From Hypsibius dujardini (taxonomy: Eukaryota; Tardigrada; Eutardigrada; Parachela; Hypsibiidae): a stretch of DNA of 36,847 nucleotides. How positions within the stretch are numbered: the first letter of the stretch is position 1; every line of letters begins with the position of its first letter. The notes beneath the pieces are model-generated. The model worked only from the letters and a program-made list of their open reading frames with translations, had not been told where the DNA came from and did not search any database. Position numbers and translations under genes: made by a program. Positions 20,599 to 30,436 of this stretch are shown here, piece by piece. Location of the stretch: the NCBI GenBank assembly GCA_001579985.1, contig LRSR01003399.1, positions 1 to 36,847 on the forward strand. The letters run 5' to 3'.

Positions 20599-21941
20599 GA
20601 CTGACACTAGTACTTTACGCCCGTCCTGAGTGTTAACGTCTCATCACCAACGTACTCTTTCTCCTCGAAAGTAAAACTGTCAGGCAGACCAGCCACAGCC
20701 TGATCAGGTACGGGAATCGCAACCGGAGCGACGATTGCCGGCTGCGTCACAATTGGTGCCACGTGCGCGGTGTCCCTTAGCTCCGGCAAGGCACTATAGA
20801 TAAATTCGAAAACACTTTATTGACTGAAACAATTATAAAAAAATGGGAAATACAAAAAAGTGAAAGAGCCGTGATACAATATAAATGCGTGAGATAGGGC
20901 AGACCACAAGAGAAAAAAGCAACCGACAGTGTGTACTTACACGTCATCGACCTGGCCGGTCTTGTCCAGCTGTAGTGGAACTCGAGAATTCACTGGGGCC
21001 ACAGTTTCCACAAACGGAGGACAAAGCCTGGAGAAAAAGTCAAAAACCAGTCTCACCAGAGAAAAAGAAAAACACAAACCTAATTCTAATTGGGCAGCGA
21101 TGCAGAGACGCCATTCGGAAAAATATCGAAGAGCAATTTGATTAAACTTTCAAATCGAAGGCTATGACATTTTCTGCGGAAGGCGTAATTGCACGACCAT
21201 CAATTCCTCGTCGTCTGGACTAGGCAGAAGAGTCCGCGTCGTCGAATCTGACGGCCCCTTGCAAGCATCACTGGTGAATGCGTCAAGCATTTCATATAAA
21301 ATCAAAAGCCGCTTTTTCACCATTTAATGCTGTGATACATTTAAAATATACTGAAACAACAATAAATCAGGTGCGACTTCGAAAGCCACAGGTGCGACTT
21401 CAAAAGCCAATTTCGGGCACTAGTCCAATCAGCCGATAATCCCGCTTGGCCAAACTTTGCATCAACCTAGAAGCTAAAACAGTGCTTACGTTTTCAATTC
21501 TATCCCTCCATCAGCAGAAACGTCCTGGATTTTGCGCTTCTGATTGGCAGCTCCATTCGCCTTTTTGGGCTGCTCAATTTTCGGTTTGATGAGCGGGGTT
21601 GGCTTTAAGAAGGTTTTCGGCTGCTTCTTCCCCACATCGACGCCGGGCCGGGCTAGCTTGATTTCATTCAAATTCGAATGAAGACGGAAAATCCTGCTTG
21701 GTCGCCTGAAAAGTAAAAACAAATTTGTGATGCCAATTACGTTCAATGAAGTTGGGGGAATACTGAAGCAGGGTTTTTAACCTTATTACACGTTAACGCC
21801 TCATGACTTCCAACAACCAATCAGTCAATCGAGCAATCACTCAATCTATGAAACTACTGAAAGACCGTCTCACCTCGTTCGACTGGCGATCGGCGCATTT
21901 TCCTTATCACCTCCGTCAGCCTCATTTCTCGGCAGTTCCAT
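19937..21941 (-). CDS. KEN-box protein with C-terminal transmembrane helix, unrecognised
   Basis: Six exons are read: 21941-21874, 21705-21490, 21027-20941, 20793-20614, 20470-20360 and 20114-19937. All junctions keep phase 2, total 840 bases, 279 residues. Near the start is GDKENAPI, a canonical KEN box (a degron recognised by APC/C-Cdh1). Residues 20-95 are basic and Lys/Pro-rich (KTFLKPTPLIKPKIEQPKK). The middle is Pro/Val/Ala-rich, then acidic (DSFTFEEKEYVGDE). The last exon encodes a clear membrane helix, FVGVVLAVLAAVAVLFILC, about 35 residues from the end. The soluble part resembles securin only in overall layout; I do not claim orthology. A basic, cell-cycle-degraded nuclear-envelope or ER protein is one possibility. 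The donor of exon 4 (GTACTA) is weak; GTAAAG a few bases upstream breaks the frame. The intron 5 element at 20189-20332 is a MITE. Confidence 0.6.
20189..20332. mobile_element. MITE family C (144 bp, TA target site)
   Basis: The terminal inverted repeats are cagtgaaagtcctgagatt and the complement ending aatctcaggacttttactg, flanked by TA on both sides (20187-20188 and 20333-20334). A CAGT start plus TA target is typical of Tc1/mariner derivatives. It sits in intron 5 of the KEN-box gene. Only one copy was seen in this window. Confidence 0.85.
20560..20594. repeat. (GTCT)n microsatellite
   Basis: About nine pure copies of the tetranucleotide lie within intron 4 of the KEN-box gene, within about 20 bases of the proposed donor at 20613. 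Confidence 0.95.
21162..21270 (-). other. Candidate alternative terminal exon of the KEN-box gene
   Basis: An acceptor-like CACCAG precedes 21270. Reading on from exon 2 in the correct phase gives an open segment (LLPSPDDEELMVVQLRLPQ) that ends in TAG at 21164-21162. Using it would give a soluble protein without the membrane helix. No polyadenylation signal was seen close by, so this is tentative. Confidence 0.3.
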
Positions 21942-22415
21942 TTGGATCCGATGGCGACGGCTAGTTCGGAAAAATTTTAAGGGAGGCGAAACAGGGAACA
22001 GGGAATGAGTCAATTTCCTCTGTAAACGTTTGGTGAAAATGGCGACCGTCGAATATTTCAGTTTTGGAATGAACACGGCAAGCAACAAAAACATACTGTT
22101 ATGACAGACGACAGTGTCAGCCAATGAAGCAGGACAAAGAATTCCGAGGTGGCGCCACTAACGCCACTACTGTACATGTAGCAGACTGGCAGTCGCAGCT
22201 GAGCTGTGATATTTAATCTTGACTCTTATTTTTGACCGCTTATTTTTAATTCTTTTAATAATTATTTTTAATTATAATTAATTTTTTTTAATTCAAGGGA
22301 ATCGCGCCGGAACAGATTGGTTTAACTTCGAACTTTTTCAGTAATCGCAAACGACTACGATTATCCTCTTAGGACATACGAGAACTATGAAGACATGAGC
22401 CTCAATGAAATGAAC

Positions 22416-22421
22416 TTTATT
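22416..22421 (-). terminator. AATAAA polyadenylation signal
   Basis: An exact AATAAA on the minus strand, 53 bases past the stop codon of the candidate exon at 22474-22676. It may serve that transcript, or could be chance in AT-rich DNA. Confidence 0.4.
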
Positions 22422-22473
22422 TGCATAATCGAACTTATTCTTTTCTGAAGTTTCCTTGAACTTACCGGAATGT

Positions 22474-22676
22474 CTACAAGCGCCCTCGGAACTTACTAAT
22501 ATTCAACTCACCAGTTTTAAGTCTTTGCATTTTCGTACATAGAGCCTGGAGCAAGGAGATATACTCCAATTCGAACGCACGTGTAGATTTTGTGAGACGG
22601 AAAAAAATAAACTGCAATGCTTGCTTACAAGTTAATCGCTTCGATGGTTTGGCTGCTTCCTCTACTACCGTCCGTG
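22474..22676 (-). CDS. Possible 3' coding exon of a small gene, unrecognised
   Basis: After an acceptor-like TTTTGTAG, a frame stays open for 66 codons to TAG at 22476-22474, with an AATAAA polyadenylation signal at 22421-22416, about 53 bases further on. The peptide is natural-looking, basic and helical (EEAAKPSKRLTCKQALQFIF, FELEYISLLQALCTKMQRLK, ending FRGRL). An upstream ATG exon (MSEIKVLVVCGR, from 22948) ends at a good GTAAGT but in the wrong phase, so the first exon is unresolved. Chance cannot be excluded. Confidence 0.35.
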
Positions 22677-23103
22677 CTACAAAAGGAGTAGGAGACTACG
22701 AGTACAGTGTGAGATACTGCATGGAAGAGCATATATACTGCCTAAGTTCTATGATCGTGCTTTAAGTTTTAGCGCCGAACGTTTAAACGGCGTCTATCAT
22801 GGTCAGAAGCAGAACAATTCTGTATTCCCCGTTATTTCCGGCAGACTCCGCAAAAACTTCACAAAATCATTCAATAGAATAGAAACTAAACAACTTACGA
22901 ACAAATTATACCGCCTTCCACAAACTACTAGTACTTTTATCTCCGACATATTCTCCAACCACCAAACATCGCACTTTAACATGTTAATTGAAACAACCAA
23001 ACTGTAATGGAAAAAGTAACAGGTGCGTGAACAAATTCCGGTAAACCGTAATGGTAAATGGAAAGGAATGTGATGCAGCCCAGTGAAACGATCTGGAGAG
23101 TTG

Positions 23104-25060
23104 TTAGACCGCTATCGTATCGAGTCCCAGCCACTGCGCAAAGGATGTGGCCGGTCCGTCACATCCGATTGAACCCTGCCAATCACCTTCCAGCTTGAGG
23201 CGCGTCGCATCGTCCAAACGATAAACCGACTTGACAGTGGCAATTTCCGGATTCTTCATGCTGCACAAAAAGGTGAATACAACTCACAGAAATCGTCACG
23301 ATATAACGGGCCGAAAATGAGCTTGAAGAGAAAATGGCGGAAAGTCGACACGACAATGACTGGAGCGGGAAGAGCTTACATCTTGGCGACATTCCAGTAA
23401 TGCGCGTATAAAAGTTCCGACGGGAGCACGTTGGTCAGGGTTCGAACTAAGTCGTACTCCACAACGGGCTCCGATGAAGCGCTAAAAAAAGATTGCTTAA
23501 TAAACAAACGCATCTCTCCTTCAGAAAACAGACCTAAACAGCACAAAACTAGTAAAATTCAATCAGTCCACTCCGTAAATATCCAGTCAATCAGAAGAGG
23601 AATTTAGTCCGCAACCAAATACCAAGATCAAATTCTTTTTCCGTCATAAAAACTCGTCAAATTCAATCGACGCGACACGCGAGTACCTGTTGCACACTGC
23701 CCGGCCGACTGTGAGCAGCTGTAATCTGATCCGTTGAGAATGACCAGTCAGTCAATGATCATCACCACTGAACAGGCTCCTGTTTATGGCTCTCACCTGC
23801 TGGCTCTTTACAGTTTCCCCCCTCAACTACAACCCCCTTCCGCCCTCTAAACTGCTTCATCCCCGCTGAGAAAGCCGGCATAAATCGGCGATTATGGTCG
23901 CGTGGCTCCATACAACACCTCCACCACCACTAAAATCGCTCAAGGTAGTCTACCCTACTTCTATGGCATTGGCACCGTGAATATATCTACTAACGTATAC
24001 ATATATACACAAATGGCCACAATTTTGGGTGGCAGACTTTAAGCCAAAAAGAGTGGTCCGAGTTCGAGCTGAATTAAGTCACCGCGCGCACGCGCTCTTG
24101 ACCACAGCCGACATGCAGTCTTTACTCAATTGATCGATTGATTGAACTCGTTTATTTTGGCCGAATTTAGAACAGCTTGCTCAATCTAATTTTTCCGCTG
24201 GGCCGGGCATTAAATCAAAGATTCAGAAGAAAGCAGTGACAAGTTCTAGCCAAGAGTGGCTCAAATTCAGACCACCCTGATGGCTCGAACTTTGCCACCC
24301 AAAATTGTGGCAATGTGTGTATGCCCAAGCAGATGCTAGCACAATCCATACCCAGCACAATCCATCCATCAATTAACCCCCCTGCCAAACTCAATCAATC
24401 AATCGATTGATGGTGAAATGACCTAATGACATAACTTACAACGATCTCGATCAATCACCTGGTTCCAAACCAACAGATCTTAAGCGGAAAATTAACCATC
24501 GGTCATTGGCACTCACGCATCGAATCGCCAGCCGGGATATTTGAGTAGGTAGAGCGGGACTTTCTTCTTCAGGTCCGGACAGTCGAACAGCATTGTGCAG
24601 ACGGTTTTGATCTGCAAAAAAACGCCGATACAGCGCCAACCTCGACATCCTAGCTTGGTCACCTGCAACTGCAAAACCTACCACGGCGGAGTAGAAAACA
24701 CCGCGGAAGCAGACGCACACAGCGTCACCTATCACAAAAATCTCGGGCTAAACGGCCAATCAATGGCAAATTGATTGATCAAAATCAAAATTCTTGCCTT
24801 CTTGGAACTTCGGTTTGGCCTCATAGTTGACGTTCTCGTAAGGCTTATCGCGGATCATCTGGACAAACACAAACTCAATCGTATTTCACGAAATCGGTGG
24901 TCAAACTCTAGGTTGAAAAAGAGAAGCGCTGCCTCACCTGCAAATTAGTCCCGATTCGGTCGAGCCGCTTTTCCAGCGGCAAGGAGTTCCAGATCTGCAG
25001 CTTTTCTGCCGACGGCTGTACACGCACAATTGCAGGGGGCTTAATCTGCTGCTGGCTCAT
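23104..25060 (-). CDS. Unrecognised conserved-looking protein, five exons
   Basis: Exons are 25060-24938, 24858-about 24798, 24611-24517, 23481-23380 and 23260-23104, giving roughly 178 residues. The protein starts MSQQQIKPPAIVRVQ and contains IWNSLPLEKRLDRIG, DKPYENVNYEAKPKFQE, TVCTMLFDCPDLKKKVPLYL, EYDLVRTLTNVLPSELLYAH and ends FAQWLGLDTIAV. It looks soluble, mostly helical and under coding constraint: good splice sites, no stops and sensible composition. I recognise no domain. Exon 2 lacks a GT donor at the expected place. A GC donor (AAG before GCAAGA, 24797) fits by pattern but leaves the wrong phase for exon 3, so this junction is unresolved and could hide a base error or a missed microexon. 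Intron 3 (about 1 kb) holds MITE A copy 2. The gene is divergent from TAF6. Confidence 0.6.
24008..24319. mobile_element. MITE family A, copy 2 (312 bp, TA target site)
   Basis: It has the same length and orientation as 18021-18332 with only scattered substitutions, including both ends (cacaaatggccacaatttt at the left). TA flanks it at 24006-24007 and 24320-24321. It lies inside intron 3 of the unrecognised gene on the minus strand. Confidence 0.9.
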
Positions 25061-25840
25061 CGTTTGACGACAAAAAAAGGCCAAGAGAAAAAGGGACGAC
25101 GGGGTGGAAGGAACCGGGCAGTTGGGCGCGATGGACGAAACTTTTAAGAAACAAAGACAGCTGGGGACAAGTGAGTGGTGGAGTCGTGGTGATCTGGTAA
25201 AGAAACCGCCCAACTGAGGCGTATATTACGTTGTTTTAAACGGATCGGCTGACAGCTTTGAAAATCCGCAACAAGGGCGGTTCGAAAGCTGTTTAGTAAA
25301 CCGCCCAACTGAGGCGTACATTACGTTGTTTTAAACGGATCGGCTGACAGCTTTAAAAACCCGCGACAAGGGCGGTTTCAAAACTGTTTAGTAAACCGCC
25401 CAACTGAGGCGTACATTACGTTGTTTTACATTACGTTGTATTACAACCTATTAAAAACCCGCAACAAAGGCGGTTTCAAAACTGTTTAGTAAACCGTGCC
25501 ACTGTAGTGTATCAGATATTTTACTTGTAGCCGCTACTGAAACTATACTGAAGCTACTGTACGAAAGAGACTACGAAATAGTTTTGCCGTCTCTAGTTGC
25601 TGCTCTCCCAAAGGCAACTGTCATACAGAATTCCAGGTTCTCATTTGCTCCCAAGAACAGGAACCCGATGACCTGGTTAAAAGCTGAAGCAAAGAGCTCA
25701 CCATAATGAACCAGGACAATTGGCGAGTCAAGTGGGAAAAATGTCATGAAATGTTTTGGTTTTACACTTGAGTGTAAAAATTACCACGCATCATTGTTCT
25801 ACATTTTATTCCTCTCTGTTTGCTGGACGACAGTCTAGAA
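25061..25840. promoter_or_regulatory. Divergent intergenic region upstream of TAF6
   Basis: The two start codons point outward across 780 bases, so this should hold both promoters and 5' UTRs. Its centre is three 95-base tandem repeats (25203-25498). The remaining sequence shows no recognised core promoter motif. Confidence 0.5.
25203..25498. repeat. 95-base tandem repeat, three copies
   Basis: Units start at 25206, 25301 and 25396 with ccgcccaactgaggcgta and contain ttaaacggatcggctgacag. Each unit has aaaccgcc at its start and ggcggtt near its end, so each can fold on itself. The third copy has lost the central part and instead repeats ttacgttgt. Confidence 0.92.
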
Positions 25841-28245
25841 ATGTCTTCCTTCAAAGCGCTCTCCGCGGATCAAGTCAAAATTTGGGCCGAAACGATGGGC
25901 GTGCAGAATCTGTCGGAGGATGCGGCGGATTTCATCGTCGCCAGCGTCAATCAGAAAATGTCTGCCATTGTGGACCGGGCCAGTAAGAACGCCGACATGT
26001 GCAAACGCATACGGATCCTCAAGACGGACGTGGACAACGCCATGCAGTTTCTCAACTTGGAGCCCACCGTGGATAATGCCGTGGGTGATTACATTCCGAT
26101 CCGCGGGGTCAGCGGAGTCGGAGGAAGGACGCTGTACGTTCAGGACGACAAGGACCGCGATCTCCCAGGCGTGGTGAAACGGCATGCCGGTGCTGTCCCG
26201 ACGGAAGTGACGCTGCGGCAGCATTGGCTGTCCGTGGAGGGGAAACAGCCTACCGTGCCGGAAAATCCGTCGCCGTTGTCGCGGGATGAACAACGGACGA
26301 AGGCGTCCAATCCGTTAATTGCGCGCAGGTACGTGGCGCTTGATTGGTTGATTGTAAATCTGCGTTCATTGTCCTACGTGTTCAACAGCCTCGGTTGGTT
26401 GGTTGATGGATTTTGTATTGAATTTTTGGTTGGCTGCCTTGGAATAAATGGCAGCAATTTCCAAGTCTTGGATGGAATTAATGTTTTCGTGTAAGGGCGA
26501 AGGGATCGGTAGGGTGAACCTTATGTTCAATTTCAGAGTTGCCACAGATAAAGCTGTCCGGAAATCACAGATGGTCAACATCAAAGATCTCGCCACCAGC
26601 GATATGTCCGCGGAACAGCAGCAATACTACCGCGACATCTCGGAGGCGGTCATAGGTTCGGATGAAGTAAAGCGGAAACAAGCTCTAGATAGTCTGGAGA
26701 AGGATCCCGGTCTGCATGCTCTGGTGCCACGCATTGCTGTTTTCATCTCCGAAGGCGTCAAAATCAACGTCGTTCAGCAGAATCTGGCCCTTTTGATCTA
26801 TATCATGCGAATGGTCCGGGTGTTGCTGGACAATCAGACTCTGTATCTGCAGCCATATCTGCACTTGATTGTGCCGGCTGTAACATCGTGTATCGTTAGC
26901 AAGATGTTGTGCACTCGACCGGAGACAGACAATCATTGGGCTTTGCGCGGATTTGCTTCGAAAATTCTAGCCACGATCTACAAGTATGTAAACTGACATT
27001 TTTGTGTTAGGCTGGACGGATTGTTTGACGCTTAAATAGATAGACAGACAGACACACAGACAGACAGACACACACACACAGACACACAGACACACAGACA
27101 CACACACACACACACACAGACACACAGACACACAGACACACAGACACACAGACACACAGGCACACAGGCACACAGACAGACAGACAGATAGGCAGGCAGA
27201 TAGGCAAAATTATTTCGGAAATTATCAGCAGACGGAAGTAGTTGAAAGTTACCTCTTTATTTACTGAAGATGATTCCATTTCTAAATATGAAGTTTTCTA
27301 GTTTCTCATACTACAGTATATGTACATTGGCTTATCACCGTTTTTATGTTCTTAGAAACTACGATTCCCCGACCACCAGATTGGCCCAGCGCCTCATTCA
27401 AATATTTAAGGATGCTCTAGACGACGAGTCAACAGCGCCATCTGCTCGCTATGGAGCCTATTGCGCCCTGACTGAACTTGGAAATGACGTGGGTGTCCTC
27501 GACTGTGCCAACTTTTTTTGGATCACAAATCTCGGTAATTCTAGAACTGGTCAACGTTCTTTCTTCTAGACTATCGCCTCGATGGTGGTTCCTAGAGTGA
27601 AACAAGAAGCGGAAGCCCTACGAATTTGCATGTCCACGTCGACCAATCCCGCAGATCGAAAAGCTGTAGAACAGATCAAGGACAAACTTGCGGTAAATTT
27701 CTGCACTGCATGCTTTGACTTTAACTTTAACTTTGCTTTAACTTTTATGCACGCGCCTTGTTATCTTACAGACACGGGTAGCGGAATACTGTCGACAATG
27801 CCGGCCACAGCTGGACAAACTCGACGATTTCCGCGCCGAGTTTGGCCCTGTCATGGGTCCTTTGATTTATGACCAGGTTTCAAAGGAACGAGCGAAAGAA
27901 CCGATCAAACCCAAAGCCGGTGGCCGGCAGCCGAGCCAGTCCAGTTCCATGCAGTCTCCCCAACCGTTCGGCTCCAGCACCGTCGGTTCACCTCGCCTCT
28001 CCTCCCCCGCGGCAAGTCCGGTGACCTTTCCAGTGTCCTCACCCTTGCCACATTTCGCCAGACCGTACGGTGCGTCTGGTGTCGTAAGACCCACAACACC
28101 GGTCCGTGACAGTCCCGGCCCGCCCGCATTCCCTGATAACTCCAAAGGGCCGCTGGCAACCGCGAGCGCGGGTTTCTCCGCGACACCTCCCAGTCCGTCA
28201 GTGAGAGGCTCAGAGAGCCCTAGCGACGTTTTCAACAGTAAATAG
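25841..28245 (+). CDS. TAF6: TAF6, TFIID subunit
   Basis: TAF6 is a core subunit of TFIID; its histone fold pairs with TAF9 and its HEAT domain joins the two halves of the complex. Exons are 25841-26328, 26537-26983, 27356-27488, 27570-27692 and 27772-28245, giving 554 residues. The histone fold is at about 1-75 (SADQVKIWAETMGVQNLSED, KRIRILKTDVDNAMQFLNL). The linker follows, then the HEAT region at about 190-420 (YYRDISEAVIGSDEVKRKQ, VFISEGVKINVVQQNLALLI, RPETDNHWALRGFASKILA, and FRAEFGPVMGPLIYDQVSKE). The tail is Ser/Pro-rich. The exon 3 donor GTGGGT (phase 0) is chosen because it keeps the spacing of the human segment around LGHDVIKTLILPRL. An upstream in-frame CTG-type or ATG start near 25820 would add seven residues; MSSFKAL is preferred. 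An alternative 3' end is possible (see 29467-29546). Confidence 0.95.
27041..27200. repeat. CAGA/CACACAGA microsatellite in TAF6 intron 2
   Basis: A mixed run of gacagaca and gacacaca units fills about 160 bases of the 372-base intron, starting about 60 bases after the donor at 26984. Confidence 0.95.
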
Positions 28246-28571
28246 GTACATCTTTTTGCAGCCCGGCAGCTGTGCTTGTGTTGAATTATGTCCTTTCTGC
28301 AATCCATCATCTTTGATGGTGGCAGTTGATTTTGTCCGCAATCGGTCTTATGACCATTACTCATGGTAGCACTCATCTCAATTGAACCCGCTGCTAATTA
28401 TGGCATGACTTTGGTTCAGTGTGTCAGCTGATTGTGAATCCTTTTTATTATGATCGATGGTTTTGGAAGGGCACTAGTCTTCCGTTAATGTTTTGGCATT
28501 CTTATTACGCAGTATCTGTAAATTACCTGACCGCAACTTGCATGCGGCAGAAAAATATATGATCTGTAACC

Positions 28572-28990
28572 ATGCCCTCGCTTATACGTACGTGTTCCTT
28601 CGCTTATACGGGTCCCTCGCTTATACGTGTTCCCTCTCTTATACCTGTTCCCTCTCTTATACGTATTCCTTCGCTTATACGTGTTCCTTCGCTTATACGT
28701 GTTCCTTCGCTTATACGTGTTCCCTCGCTTATACGTGTTCCTTCGCTTATACGTGTTCCTTCGCTTATACGTGTTCCCTCGCTTATACGTGTTCCCTCGC
28801 TTATACGTGTTCCCTCGCTTATACGTGTTCCCTCGCTTATACGTATTCCTTCGCTTATACGTGTTCCTTCGCTTATACGTGTTCCCTCGCTTATACGTAT
28901 TCCTTCGCTTATACGTGTTCCCTCGCTTATACGTGTTCCCTCGCTTATACGTGTTCCTTCGCTTATACGTGCTCCCTCGCTTATACGTAT
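28572..28990. repeat. 18-base minisatellite, about 23 copies
   Basis: The unit is cgcttatacgtgttccct, with c/t variation at the second last base and a few variant copies. Because 18 is a multiple of three and the unit lacks stops in several frames, long open frames of 130-296 codons run through it on both strands. They are artefacts of the repeat. Most units carry TACGTG. Confidence 0.95.
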
Positions 28991-29466
28991 TCGTTATTGT
29001 TCCCATTTCGGTGTGGTAACATTTTACTCCGAGTTTATTCGCAGTGGTACTACCGCCACTCTATATGTAGAATAAAGTGCAATGTTTCCAGGAGAGAGCT
29101 GCGCGTGTGTAGTTTATTCCGAGAAGAGAAAATAAACAAAGCGAATGATCCACCATTTGATCCTTTTGACTTCCCGGTCAGTCAGACACTTGCAACCGCG
29201 CCGCTGTGCGCATATTCATTCTGCCTGTCAAACAAGTTCACAACTCCTCCAGTGCCTCGTTATCTACGTCACGGCCCGGGGTTGAGTGTTTATTTGAGGA
29301 TGGAGTTCAGGACGCCCGACGTCACCGCTCGCCGGGGTGCTCGCCCCCGCCTCTTCTGCATTCCAGGACGCGGGGCGACTTGAGGACTCAAAATTCACAT
29401 CTCTCCCACAGGGTTTGCTTCACTGATCATTTTCGCACTTTTCCTGTGCGCTTAGCTCACTGACAG

Positions 29467-29546
29467 AACGTAACTTGCTCCTGAAGATCCGGGTCGAGCC
29501 GACGGACTTTCTGAACGAGGATGGTAAAAAGATTGAATTACTCTAA
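29467..29546 (+). other. Candidate alternative last exon of TAF6
   Basis: After CACTGACAG, a frame reads RNLLLKIRVEPTDFLNEDG and then KKIELL before TAA (29544-29546). TAF6 exon 5 has a donor-like A before GTAAAT at 28238, just before its stop, in phase 1. Joining it to 29467 keeps the frame (A plus AA). The resulting intron would contain the whole minisatellite. It could equally be a chance open segment. Confidence 0.35.
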
Positions 29547-29728
29547 TAGTACGACACACCCTGCTCGCATACATATAACAATGCCATCGTTGTAATCCGG
29601 ATTGATCACTCGCACATTATTCATTCTTAGTACGAACCCGTACAGGCGAGCTTTAAAATGAATTCTTCGATTACATCTAAGCGAGTTCATTTTACCTTGT
29701 GGAGAACAATCCACACTTTTTGCACTTA

Positions 29729-29850
29729 CACACGTGGTAAAAACCTTTCGCTGACCGCATTAAGCACTTTAACTCGGTAGCTGTGTATAATAGTCATGCA
29801 ACGAGTGTAATGGCTTAACTCGGTTAGCGCAAGGTTTTTGTCACGTGTGG
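29729..29850. mobile_element. MITE family B, copy 2
   Basis: The inverted ends (cacacgtggtaaaaaccttt and gcgcaaggtttttgtcacgtgtg) and the inner matching motif cttaactcggttagcg relate it to 18475-18598. TA precedes the left end; the right edge is uncertain by a few bases. It has no coding capacity. Confidence 0.7.
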
Positions 29851-30035
29851 ATACCAGTAATGCACGGTACGAGGACAGTAAATCAAAAGGTGATTGCTGA
29901 TTTAGCTCTTCCCCGGATAGTTCGAGCGGTGAATCAGTTCTACTCGTACCGTCTGTGTAAAACGATTTGAGGCTTAAGTTGGATCAACCGTTTTTGGTGA
30001 ATTGAACAACGCAACCAACACATAAATATTACATA

Positions 30036-30436
30036 CCAAGCAAACGCGGCGGGTTGAATCGCTGCATGGGTTGAATCGGTCGGGTGGCGGAGGGCGCCAC
30101 AAGTGCAAATTGTACTGTACTGCCACGATTTTGAGGGTGGGTTTTTTGCCCTACACGTAAATTACCGACCCCCCGGACCAACTTGTGTTCACTGGTTTCA
30201 CTGCGCTTTTGGCGGACCGCATCTTCGGCCGTTGATGAACGGAAGTGAATCCGTGACGTCACGTATAGTCTATCAGGGGTGGGCGGGGCTAAACCCACCC
30301 TTAAAATCGTGGCAGTACAGTAAAGAACGGTGTGTGTGAAGTTGAATGAGTGTTGTTAATAATTTGCACTTGTGGCGCCCTCAGCGACCCGACCGATTCA
30401 ACCCATGCAGCGATTCAATCCGCCGCGTTTGCTTGG
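30036..30436. mobile_element. Large fold-back element (401 bp)
   Basis: Its outer arms are inverted and near-identical over about 75 bases, beginning ccaagcaaacgcggcggg. After a gap of about 55 bases present only in the right arm, the pairing resumes over about 30 bases (tactgtactgccacgatttt with its complement). Almost the whole element is therefore a hairpin. No target-site duplication is evident. It lies in non-coding DNA upstream of PITPNM. Confidence 0.88.

Larger units (their letters stand above)
21942..23103. other. Intergenic region, largely AT-rich
   Basis: It contains an A/T-rich block at about 22200-22300 with long runs of T and A. A candidate small exon lies at 22474-22676, listed separately. 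The rest shows no recognisable gene or element. Confidence 0.45.

Noticed and set aside
26967-27279. Cys/Val-rich minus-strand frames
   Set aside because: They are the CA/CAGA microsatellite in TAF6 intron 2 read backwards.
28485-29383. Long open frames of 130-296 codons on both strands
   Set aside because: They are produced by the 18-base minisatellite, which has no stop in several frames. The peptides are pure six-residue repeats.
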